From Smittium culicis (Eukaryota > Kickxellomycota > Harpellomycetes > Harpellales > Legeriomycetaceae), in assembly GCA_001970855.1 (NCBI GenBank), contig LSSN01005955.1:1-25790 (forward strand): DNA of 25,790 nucleotides, written 5' to 3'. Position 1 is the first letter of the stretch, and every line of letters starts with the position of its first letter. The translations under genes were made by a program, and so were the position numbers. Below are positions 11,501-20,245 of this stretch, piece after piece. The notes under the pieces are model-generated. The model did not search any database. It saw nothing but the letters and a program-made list of their open reading frames with translations, and was not told where the DNA came from.

Positions 11501-12045
11501 AGGGCGGATTCATGCTCCATACGCTACAGCTAACATGGCTAAAACCAAATGACTCGCTCAGCTCATTGCAATCACCAGTCAGGTCAGAGTCAAACTTTTC
11601 TCAAAAGCCAGGAAAGCAAACAAAAGAGCAAGAATTAGCACAAACGAATCTTTCAACTAAGGCACGATACATGTTTGGTGCCACTTCGCAAAAAAATAAA
11701 TCAGTATGGATAGATGCAATTCAATCGGCTCTTGAATCTTCAAAGCGCAAAGAAAATACTAGCATAACGTCCAAAGTCTCATCGCCAGTAATTAGTGGCG
11801 CCGCGATCATGGAAGAAATATCCAGGGAAACAAACTTTGACAGAAAAGAAGGATTGAATGTACAAGGGGACCTTGATGAGATTTATTCAGCAAGTAATAA
11901 AGCCGACTATATATTCAAACAGATCCTAAAAAGCCAAAAGAGCAATCAAACTACGACTGTAACTACCAAAGTACCTGGTAATACTAACATACCCTCTAGC
12001 ATTCCAGGAAGGGATTTGATAGATACTGTCTTATCTATAAAATAG
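5548..12045 (+). CDS. Sec7-domain Arf guanine-nucleotide exchange factor with PH-like segments, 2134 aa
   Basis: Predicted exchange factor that loads GTP onto Arf-family GTPases at membranes. Two exons, 5548-6475 and 6569-12045; the 93-nt GT-AG intron restores one frame. Residues 1-1230 are low-complexity, Ser/Asn/Pro-rich and probably disordered, with PPPPPP at about 237-242 and a PPPVPLRFHRR stretch at 932-942 (possible SH3 ligands). Residues about 1235-1330 (KLLFHGPAYKIM, YLFLFSDLLVV) look like the first strands of a PH domain. The Sec7 domain covers about 1345-1615: NRRQLGKFLG from 1389, the RLPxx motif-1 core at 1452-1456, and TLNAESHNP (motif 2) at 1581-1589. The catalytic finger Glu of ARNO is Asp1456 here. 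About 80 extra residues lie between motifs 1 and 2. A region near 2005-2035 with SVWIDAIQSAL resembles the last helix of a PH domain. It is closest in layout to large fungal Sec7-PH proteins; the exact subfamily is unsure. C strongly exceeds G on the coding strand at the 5' end, fading toward the 3' end. Confidence 0.85.
6476..6568 (+). other. Intron of the Sec7 gene
   Basis: The donor is GTATTC after codon position 1 and the acceptor is TTTTGTAG. Both flanking frames are long and open, and the reading frame to the left hits a stop inside the intron. A CTAAT branch-like word lies near 6513. Joining gives ...FGN-IEITRNESLAF... Without this splice the second exon would have no ATG until well inside it. 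Confidence 0.85.
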
Positions 12046-12866
12046 AATTTATTAAGTTTTATATTATTCACTTTCAACATGATTTCTCACTTTAACTCTT
12101 CCTTTTATTCAACATTTTATGCATTTCTAAATTTATTAAAGTAATTATCCGCTTTAAGTATCCAAATCAACCCCCCCCCCCCTACCATAATGTTTAAAAT
12201 TATAGACGGCATTTTCCTATCCACAATCAAGCTAATGTTGTACTTTTTCATTTTTTTTTTTTGGTTACTGAATATATTACTTGCGCCTACTTAAATTTCG
12301 CCATTTTTTCTTAATTTCTAGTGATTTACTTACAATTTTTTTTTCATTAAAAAGATTCGTGTTTTTTTTTTTAATTACTAAACAATATTTCCCACATCTT
12401 TAAACAAAAATATATGTCTATTTTTTTAATACAGTAACATATAATTTTATAAAAAAAAATCTTGGGATGTTTTCCCTCTAATATTGATAACAACTAAAAA
12501 TTAAATTAAAAATTAGAAAATTTTATTTATAGAATAAACCGATGACGTTTGTATTGCTATTATTAATAAAGATTTGGACAAAATGGAAATAAAAAAAAAT
12601 TAGAGTTTGGATCAAGAGTATAACTTCCAATATAGAAATCTGTATTTTAAAAGTTGGGAGGAAGAAGGGGAGGGTTTCATGTGTTATCTAACTTATAAAT
12701 TCTTCAAAGAATCAATATTTCTAGTTTGAAGTTAATGTATTAGTGTTTATATTTGTATTTTTAATTTTTTGATGTCCACGGATAGAAAATATATATATGT
12801 ATTCAGAAACAGACAAAGTAAACACAAGAGAAGTTACAGTTATTATTAGAAAACTTATTAAACGTG

Positions 12867-12886
12867 AAGCCACTTGCATGTGGCTT
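12867..12886. other. Hairpin AAGCCAC-TTGCAT-GTGGCTT
   Basis: A perfect 7-bp stem with a 6-base loop in otherwise unstructured AT-rich DNA. It lies about 820 bases after the Sec7 stop and 470 before the NTH1 start, so it belongs to neither gene with certainty. It may be part of a small non-coding RNA or chance. Confidence 0.35.
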
Positions 12887-13254
12887 TCGGGAAATGGTCT
12901 TTAATCAAGTAGGCCGACACAGTATTGGCAAGTTTTCGTTAATTGTAGCAGAAGTATCAAACTGCAATACATATTTTGAATTAGACTTATAAAGTCTAAA
13001 TTGTTAGCTTATGATAGGCTTAAACATATACAAATTAAAAAGCTTTATAGGCAAAAGCAAATTAAGTGAGATTCATCCAATGATATAAATTGACTGTTTT
13101 TTGGACCTAAATGGCAATAATTTTCACGATTTAAAAAATGTAGAAAAGCATTTGGCTAAACAAATTGAGTCTATATAATTATCTAATCTTTTGTAGTACT
13201 GTGTGTAATTCTAGTGTAGGCTAATATTCATATAGATAAAAAGTAATTTTAAAA

Positions 13255-13320
13255 CCCCTCCCCCACTCCAACATTTTTAATCAATCATTTATTCATATAT
13301 CCCAAACTGTCTGCTTATAA
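13255..13320 (+). promoter_or_regulatory. NTH1: NTH1 core promoter candidate (C-rich block and TTATAA)
   Basis: CCCCTCCCCCACTCC at 13255-13269 is followed by TTATAA at 13315-13320, 36 bases before the start codon. The C block resembles the C10 tract before the Sec7 gene. The TTATAA is close to the ATG for a TATA box, so it may instead lie in the transcribed leader. Confidence 0.3.
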
Positions 13321-13355
13321 GGCGCTCCTATACTAAGATCCGATCTATTGCCAAA

Positions 13356-14315
13356 ATGCGCGAGACTAGGAGCAAAAGGAAAATAAAAGTAGAAGATATC
13401 GGTTCAGAAGAAATTATCATTAAAAAAGAAAAGATCGAGCCAATTGAAGACAGTATAAAAGATTCAAATACAATAATAAAAGACGAGAAACCTGACATAT
13501 CAGCATTCGAGAAGCAGATCGATGATAAAGCCGCGGTAAAAGCTGAGATTTACAATTCAGATATTGATAGGGAAAGCAGCAGTGGCGTAAACGTCGACTG
13601 GGAGCTAATACTTAGAAGAATAAAAGAATTCAGAAGCAAGAATCAAGCGCCAGTAGACACGATCGGTTGTCATGCAATAGGAACCCGGGGCTCAACTCCG
13701 GCAATAAACCGGTATCGCACGCTAGTTGCGCTGATCTTATCTTCGCAAACACGCGATGAGATGACGAGTGCAGCTGTTGACAATCTGAATGCCGCCTTGA
13801 GTGGCGGGCTGAGTCCGACGTCGTTGGTTGCAGCAACCGACGACACGATCAAGCAAGCAATAAAGTCGGTGGGGTTTGCGAACACTAAAGTCAAGTACCT
13901 CCGCCAAACGTCGCGCTTGCTGCTGGAGCGGCACAATGGCGACGTTCCCAACCAGCTCGCGGAGTTGCTCGACTTACCAGGTGTCGGGCCGAAAATGGCC
14001 TACCTCGCGCTGCAGTCGTGCTGGGACGTGAACATCGGCATTGGCGTCGACACGCACGTGTTCCGCATTAGCCACAAGCTCGGGTTCGTTCCACAAAGCA
14101 GCAAGACTCCCGAGGATACGCGAAAGAGGCTACAGAAACTGCTTCCGCAAAGCGAGTGGCCAACCATCAACCCGCTTTTGGTCGGTTTCGGCCAAATTCT
14201 GTGCACTGCCAAAAAACCAGACTGCAATAACTGCCCCGTTAATGATTTATGCATCTCTTCAACAGCTACAAACCTACCACACACAAAAATAAAAATAGAC
14301 AAAAAAAGGTCTTAA
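13356..14315 (+). CDS. NTH1: Endonuclease III homologue, DNA glycosylase/AP lyase
   Basis: A bifunctional base-excision repair enzyme that removes oxidised pyrimidines and cuts the abasic strand; expected in the nucleus, perhaps also mitochondria. It has 319 residues and no intron. The core has LSSQTRD (129-135), the helix-hairpin-helix LPGVGPKMA (207-215) with catalytic Lys213, and GVDTHV with catalytic Asp232. A complete 4Fe-4S loop follows, C283-x6-C290-x2-C293-x5-C299. NPLLVGFGQILC (272-283) is the eukaryotic form of the motif before the cluster, so it is a eukaryotic NTH1 rather than a recent bacterial gene. Residues 1-75 form a charged tail with a basic RSKRKIK (5-11), a likely nuclear signal, and four psi-K-x-E SUMO-consensus words at 10-13, 22-25, 41-44 and 61-64. 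The core is far richer in G and C than the tail and the last 90 bases. The ATG at 13356 has A at -3. Confidence 0.93.
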   Translation: MRETRSKRKIKVEDIGSEEIIIKKEKIEPIEDSIKDSNTIIKDEKPDISAFEKQIDDKAAVKAEIYNSDIDRESSSGVNVDWELILRRIKEFRSKNQAPVDTIGCHAIGTRGSTPAINRYRTLVALILSSQTRDEMTSAAVDNLNAALSGGLSPTSLVAATDDTIKQAIKSVGFANTKVKYLRQTSRLLLERHNGDVPNQLAELLDLPGVGPKMAYLALQSCWDVNIGIGVDTHVFRISHKLGFVPQSSKTPEDTRKRLQKLLPQSEWPTINPLLVGFGQILCTAKKPDCNNCPVNDLCISSTATNLPHTKIKIDKKRS

Positions 14316-14660
14316 CTAGATGATTTATCTTGTTAACTCTGCTTATTTAACTTTTTTTTTTTTTTTTTTTGAGTGTGCTAGTAACTTCTACATATGTTGA
14401 TAACCAGAATGGTTATTTTAGCAATTTACCTGCTTTCTCTCGCTTTTACTTTTTTTTTAGACTGGTCAAGTTTAGCAATCTTTGAAGGCCGTTTTTTTTT
14501 TAAATCTATTCATTTAATGATGATTATAAATCTATAGCTATTTACTGATTAAAGACCAAAAAGTATTTTTATTGAAGTGGAATAGTGACTAAAAATAAAA
14601 AATATTGAAAGAAAGGAAAAAAAAGGATAAAACAAACGATCAAATCTAATGCTTTAAAGG
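14316..14660. other. Convergent intergenic region with T19 tract
   Basis: NTH1 (+) and the hydrolase (-) end toward each other across 345 bases. A run of 19 T lies at 14352-14370, and further poly-T or poly-A blocks near 14450, 14490 and 14620. On the minus strand an AATAAA word near 14568 could serve the hydrolase transcript. No gene is seen. Confidence 0.55.
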
Positions 14661-16490
14661 TCAGCAAAAAGCATACAGGAACTCAGCGATTGGTTTTGAA
14701 TGCCAAGGTTTTGGATTCAACCCCTCGAAAAACCCTAGATGGCCTCCGTGGTTAGTTAGCGCTAGTATCAGGTAAGGATTTTTACAGATCTTGTCGAATG
14801 GGATTATTTCTGGCGATAAAACAGGATCGTCCCTCGAATTTATAAACAACGTTGGTGTTTTGATGCTGTCTAGTAGTCGTTCACAGCTGGAGTCAACATG
14901 GTACTCGCTGCGAGATGCGTATCCAAAAGTCTTTGAGAATTCATCTTCTATTTGGCTGATTGTTTTAGACTTTTTTTTTTTTATATAAAAATTATAAATA
15001 TACAATTAGATCACAGAATTCATTGTAAAATAAATTTTCAAAATTATTAATTTTTATAAAAAAAAATTATAGTTAAAAAATTTTTTACGTTGTTTATTTT
15101 ATCAAAGTCTATCTTGTAAGAACCGGTGCTAAGAATTTCTTTATGCGAATTAATGACTCGAATAAGTGCTTTTGACATATGAGGTTGATAAATGTAGCTA
15201 TTTCTAATTGTAGGTTTATCCATGCTTTGTGTTTGTCTATTAAAAATAATTAACACCCATTAAATAATTATAAAAAATTGATGAAGGGCAGGGAAATTTA
15301 TTATAAATCGAGAGTATATGGATATCTAATTAATAAAAGTGAAAAGGATAGATAAAGTGGTAGATGTATATAGAGAATGTGTATCTTACTTTGTAAAGTT
15401 GAAAGGGTTGCAGATAGATACAGCAGCAGTTAAAGGGCAACTACCAGATTCTTCGCCGATATATTTGGCTACTAAGTTTGAACCAAGCGAGAAGCCAATG
15501 CCAAACAGCTTGCTAGCTGGAGCTCTTTCTTTGACAAGGTTAACAACCATTCTAAAATCACTAGTATTCGAGGCGTTAAAAAGTTTCGGGCTTGTTAATG
15601 GAGTTCCAGAGCCTAGTATGAGAATTTTTTTGATTGAAATATTAATTTTAGTTCTAGTTTTTATCAATATCTTTGATAAAATAAATGAATAGTGGATTGA
15701 AATTCTTACATCCTCTGTTATTGATTACAACAACTCTGAAGTTGTATTTTTTAGATACAAGAAGCTGGGCAGTGATTCTAACATAATGTTCATGGCTTCC
15801 TATTACCATTTATAGTACACAAATAATAGCACATTCATTAGTAAAAAGTATATTTTTAAACTAATAGATATCCTCAAAAATAATATTTCATTTATAGAAA
15901 TGTGCAAGGAAAAGAAAATAATTTTAAAGGTTAAGCGGTTTAAAAAAAATTTAAAAAAAGCTACCTCCTGTTAAGCCATGGAGGATAAACGCAATTGGGC
16001 GATCATCGAGAGGTTCCTTCGATAGCGGGGGTGTCCAATCAATTGATACTGTACCGCCATCTTCTGCAATCAATATTTCTCTTTCGTATTCGACATTATC
16101 TAGAATGTTTCTTGTAGCACTATAAGAGCAAAAAATAGTTTGCATATCGCCCGTGGGAATGAGGGAGGAAGGAATGAAGACAGCTTGCGTACCGTTTGGA
16201 TTCATTAATGAAGGGCAGTTGTTTTGTATAAGTTGCTTCAAGCAACGGATTTTGCTTTTTGCATATTCGCCATCGTCGGTCAATATACATTTATCCACGC
16301 TAGATTCATCAAATTGATTTTGAGACTTTGGTTCTAGTAACGGGTTTGTAGTTATATCTCTATCCTTTTCCTGTGAATATATTATTTCGATACCAAAATA
16401 TGATTTTGCTAATCCTGAATTCGTCACTGTACTTTTGAGGTTTGATATGGCACCAGAAGTCCAGTTATAAGCGCCAGCTAGATTCATCAT
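14661..16490 (-). CDS. Alpha/beta hydrolase, YheT/EMB8/ABHD1-3/Eht1 family, 431 aa
   Basis: Predicted serine hydrolase of the family that includes plant EMB8, human ABHD1/ABHD3 and yeast Eht1/Eeb1 (acyl-CoA:ethanol acyltransferase/esterase). Five exons on the minus strand: 16490-15965, 15799-15710, 15612-15390, 15236-15089 and 14969-14661. Introns are 165, 97, 153 and 119 nt, all GT-AG, and every junction keeps phase. Landmarks: FILHGLTGGS (oxyanion region, 168-177) ending across the first junction, then HEHYVR (178-183), RGCSGTPLTSPKLFNAS (204-220) across the second, the nucleophile elbow GFSLG with Ser247, SRDDP with the acid at Asp376 or 377, and GGHLGF with His406. The full triad is present, and the length matches yeast Eht1 (about 450 aa). 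The start is the first of two adjacent ATGs; the second gives a one-residue shorter protein. No transmembrane segment is obvious. The substrate cannot be told from sequence: medium-chain esters, phospholipids or others are possible. Confidence 0.88.
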
Positions 16491-17228
16491 GACTGCAGAT
16501 AATAATAAATTTCCGCTTCTTATTTTAATTTTTTTATTGGAAAAAAAAACAATAAACAGACTGATTTAATCCTAAGACTCGAATATTTATATATAATTCC
16601 CAAGGATATATTTTAAAGGCGAAAAAAAACGAAGGAAACTCCGGTTAATAGTAGTATTAATTAGACTATTATCTAAAAAGTGAATTTGTTTAAATCGTAG
16701 AAGGAGTTTTTTTATGCTGAGACGAAATTGAACTAAGGGAGAAACGTATATTTTTTAGTCAGAATGCAAATGGTACAAATATCTAACTGTAAAAGAAACA
16801 GCTTCCCATAAACCAAGAAGCGAATTAAAGCTGAGTCAAATTTACGAATTATCTTTTTTTAAAAACTTGGCATTTTGATTTAATTTTGATTAGTTCAAAA
16901 TATCCTAAATATTGAATAAAAAACTTGTTTTTGATATTCTTTTAGTTTATTAAACTAGAAATATTATTTGACCAAGGTCTCAAAAAAAAAAAGCAGCATA
17001 AGTTAAGGATTTGTGGATCAATTAATGATTATATAATACAAGTAACCAAACGATTAAAAAAGCTTTTTTTATGCTACACAAAATCTACTACCTAAATAAA
17101 ATAGCTTGATCTTATCTTCTTTTTTTTTTAAAATTGATTTACGTATTTTCAGTAAATTTTTTTTGTCTTTATGTATAGTGCTTGTCCTATCGCATTTTAT
17201 TTAACATTTATAGGCATAATACCACCTT

Positions 17229-17425
17229 TTAACCCTTTCCCGCCCAACACTCTTTAAAATAACTAATTTTATGATTCGTTTATTATTTAAAAGCGAATCT
17301 ATTATTTGCTGCTATAGTACAACTAAATAGTATTTCTAAAGGTCTCGGAAATAAAGTATTATAATTGGCCATAATTGGCTATATTTAGAGGGTCAAAAAT
17401 AGTCTACTGCCCGTGAAAGGGTTAA
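17229..17425 (-). mobile_element. MITE-like element, copy C (inverted, best preserved)
   Basis: A 197-bp element with intact TTAA at both ends: TTAACCCTTTCC on the left and GAAAGGGTTAA on the right, so the terminal inverted repeat includes at least AACCCTTTC. The interior read on the minus strand gives GTAGACTATTTTTGA and AGAGTGTTGGGCGGGAAAGG, matching copies A and D. There is no coding frame. It is the clearest evidence that the family transposes into TTAA. Confidence 0.7.
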
Positions 17426-17765
17426 TAGCCTTATTCATTTGATACACAAGTATATAAAGCTATACATAAACTTGCATATGGGGAATTCTGAGCAAAGAGA
17501 ACACTTTGTTGCAGTAAATTTTATTGGCTTGGGCAAAAAAAATTGTAAACATTATTGGTGCGATTGAAAAGGGTTTTGGGGGACAATAAAAGAAGCACTT
17601 TATCGCATTTTAAAATTACTCGAATGACTATATTATGTTAGAATAATTATAGGCGGAATTGGTAGTCATTTCCATTATCCGTATAGTTCTGAAAGCTTTA
17701 TTCGTTAAAAAAATAGTAGATTTTATTTACTAGATAAAATATATATGAAACTTCATTCACTGTTG

Positions 17766-17791
17766 ATGTTGTATAATGGACAATACAACAT
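17766..17791. repeat. Inverted repeat ATGTTGTAT/ATACAACAT
   Basis: Perfect 9-bp arms separated by 8 bases. There is no gene nearby to regulate, so this is most likely a chance or transposon-derived palindrome. Confidence 0.35.
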
Positions 17792-18198
17792 TGTTTACCG
17801 TATAGTTCCTAAGATCTGCAAGACAAAATGCCTTACAGAATAGCCTTTTAGTTAGGTGATTGAATCTTAGGTCTTTCATACAACAACTGTAACTCTTTAT
17901 GAATAAAAGATCTCTCTTCGTAAAGGATCTCCCATTTTGATTGCTCTATATTTTCGTTTAGCTTTGAAATTTTTATTAGCTAAAAGAAAGAAATAATTTT
18001 GCTTATTGGCCATTAATTTTTTATGTGATTTTAGACGCTGAAACACTCTACTCTATAAAACGAAACCTTCATAAAGGGTCTTCCATATAGCTTAAATGCC
18101 TATAATTCGTAACTAATACTGTTTTCGGTAATTATTCAAAATACAAATCAAACATTTCCCAGACCCATCTTTGAAGATAAATATATTTTATTTACTCA

Positions 18199-18457
18199 TT
18201 AACCCTTTACTGCCAAGCGGATTTTTTTTAAACATACCAAAGCTATCGATCTGTGTTGGCTAAAAATATCTTGGCTCCAAAAAACATAAAACTATTGACA
18301 TTGTTTAATCCAGAGAAAATAAGGAATAGACTTTTAAACTGTTGTTAGTTCAAAAAGAAAAAGTTTTTAATAAATATTATTCATTCATCGTTTGACAAGA
18401 AAATACTCTATAAAATTAAAATATCGCGCATTGATACCGATTATTGATCCTTATAAA
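18199..18457 (-). mobile_element. Decayed MITE-like copy E (left end only certain)
   Basis: TTAACCCTTTACTGCC at the left resembles TTAACCCTTTCCCGCC of copy C, and is followed by a similar T/A-rich run. The right end could not be found; the stretch runs into copy F. The assigned extent is therefore approximate. Confidence 0.35.
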
Positions 18458-18662
18458 ACTTTCATGTGCGGTAGATTGTTTTTGATCAACCAAATATAAT
18501 CCAGCTGCATTCAACAACAGCAATAAGAACAACAACAACAACAACAATAATAATAATAATAACCTGAGAATCAACCATTTATTGGTATATGAAAATATAG
18601 AAGCAGATAGTAAACTCGCTTTTAAATCATAAACAATTTAATAAATTAAATTTCTATAAAAG
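18458..18662 (+). mobile_element. Decayed MITE-like copy F with microsatellite expansion
   Basis: ACTTTCATGTGCGGTAGAT followed by GTTTTTGATCAACCAAATAT aligns with the left end of copy A, and the part after the microsatellite (TTATTGGTAT..., AACTCGC..., AAATCATAAA) follows the middle of copies A and D. The terminal TTAA and the right-end GTGTTGG block are missing. It abuts copy D in the same orientation. Confidence 0.45.
18511..18562 (+). repeat. CAA/AAT microsatellite
   Basis: An interrupted run of CAA units passes into AAT units: six or so ACA/CAA repeats, then about five AAT repeats. It lies inside MITE copy F and has probably expanded after insertion. There is no reading frame across it. 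Confidence 0.85.
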
Positions 18663-18857
18663 TTAACCCTTTCACTCGCAGTAGACGTTTTTGATATATA
18701 AATTATAGCCAACTTTATTCAACTATTAAACTTTAATTCCGAGGTCTTTAGAAATATTGGCATATTTTTAATAAACAGCAAACAATAAACTTGCTTAAAA
18801 ATCATATTGAATCATAAAATTGATTTTTTTAAAAAGTGTTGGAAGGCAAAAGGTTAA
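18663..18857 (+). mobile_element. MITE-like element, copy D
   Basis: A 195-bp element with TTAACCCTTTCAC at the left and GGCAAAAGGTTAA at the right; TTAA is intact at both ends. It shares GTAGACGTTTTTGAT, ATAGCCAAC, GCAAACAATAAAC and AGTGTTGGAAGG with copy A, some 15 kb away. It carries no coding capacity. Confidence 0.68.
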
Positions 18858-20245
18858 GGACAATTAGCTTCATTTTGAACTAGCATAATTAGCTAACCTA
18901 ATGCAACATTAAAATTCACTTGCAGTAAATTTTTATTGTTATAAAATATACGCATCCAATAGAATATTATTATAGATGCTCTAGTCAATTATGAATTTAT
19001 ATCATATAAAGGGTACTGGCTCCAAAATGGTTTAATTTAAATTAATTTAACATTTAGAAAAACAATTATCAAATGAATACCATAGCGAGTCCCATAAAAA
19101 AATTGTTTGTGAAAATATAAAGAATAATTTTTGTTGGAGATAGTGGTATTTTACTGTCCATTAAATACTTACAGTAACCAACTTGGCTAAAAAGTCTAAA
19201 ATTTATTAAAAAAAAAAGAAAAATTGCACAATCAAATTTAATATTTTATTATCTCTTGACCACTAGTTGTGTTGCCCAAGAATTTTAATAAAAAAAAAAT
19301 CTTTAAGCTTATAAAATTATAAAAATTGAGTTGGAATTTCATTTTCCATAAAGATTAGCATCAAATAATCTTACAAAATACTTTTATAAGATATTTTCAA
19401 ATATAAATTGCAAGACAATATAATAAAACTCTGTGTTTGACTGCTTATATATGCCTTAGATATTACTAACAGCTGCTACATACAATATGTTTATATGGGT
19501 TAATTTTTATTTAAATTATCATTCAATTTTTATGTTACCTCTTGAAAAAACCCCTAATTTGTTTTGCCACTACATATAATTAAATATTAAAATTGTCAAT
19601 ACACTGAAATTTTATCTACTTGTAAAATTTAGTCTGTTTCTAAAATAGTACATAATTATTATTCTAAAATAGCAAAACAACCAAGAATTTCTAGTTTTTC
19701 TTTTTTGATATAAATCCCATAAAAAAAAAGAAATTTACAGCAAAAAAAATATAAATAAATATAATCACAGCTAATTAAGATAATAATATTATTAAATAAT
19801 CATTTCAAATAAAGTATTTTAAACAGAAATAAAATACAAGATTTATATTCTCAAGAAATAAATTTTTTTTTTATAATTGTAACGCTCTGACCTTTTCATT
19901 TTAGCCTGCCACAACGTCATAAATTAGTGTTTTATAGTTTAACATTTATTGACATATTTTTTTATTTTTTAAAGCAATGTAATTTTCTCGTAGAATTAAA
20001 CATTCTACTCGCACATCATTAATCATAAGTTTTGTATAGAAAAAATAAATTGACTTTTTATAATTATAGGCTTGTACACATTTGCAAGTTAATACCATAT
20101 GATATACTCAATAAAAAAAAAAAAAGCATGTTGAGTTATTGGTACGTTAAATTAGCTGCAAATAAATAATGGTCAGTTATCAACTTTATAGCATGGTATA
20201 GGAGATTACTTCTATGTTTGAAATACAAAGTTGGGTACTAGGTGT

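Larger units (their letters stand above)
12046..13355. other. Spacer between the Sec7 and NTH1 genes
   Basis: This stretch has no protein-coding frame. It contains a run of twelve C at 12171-12182, several poly-T runs, a 7-bp hairpin (12867-12886) and a C-rich block just before NTH1 (13255-13269). It should hold the 3' end of the Sec7 transcript and the NTH1 promoter. No tRNA or rRNA was recognised. Confidence 0.55.
16491..20245. other. AT-rich gene desert with transposon remnants
   Basis: About 3.75 kb between the hydrolase start and the ACAD8 stop has no coding frame on either strand. It holds MITE copies C-F, a CAA/AAT microsatellite, and a 9-bp inverted repeat. The phrase TTGCAGTAAATTTTATTG occurs near 17506 and, slightly changed, near 18920; CCGTATAGTTC occurs near 17680 and 17798. 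These suggest further decayed repeats that I could not delimit. It must also contain the divergently facing hydrolase promoter near 16491. Confidence 0.55.

Noticed and set aside
13630..14302. Several minus-strand and one alternative plus-strand frame over NTH1
   Set aside because: Shadows caused by the low stop-codon density of the GC-rich core; the NTH1 frame carries all catalytic and iron-sulphur residues.
13356..14315. NTH1 as a bacterial gene acquired by transfer
   Set aside because: NPLLVGFGQILC and the charged N-terminal tail are eukaryotic features; only the composition is odd, and that is reported as a finding.
15339..15692. 117-codon plus-strand frame over the hydrolase
   Set aside because: Antisense to hydrolase exon 3, which encodes GFSLGSN and NPFNF on the minus strand.
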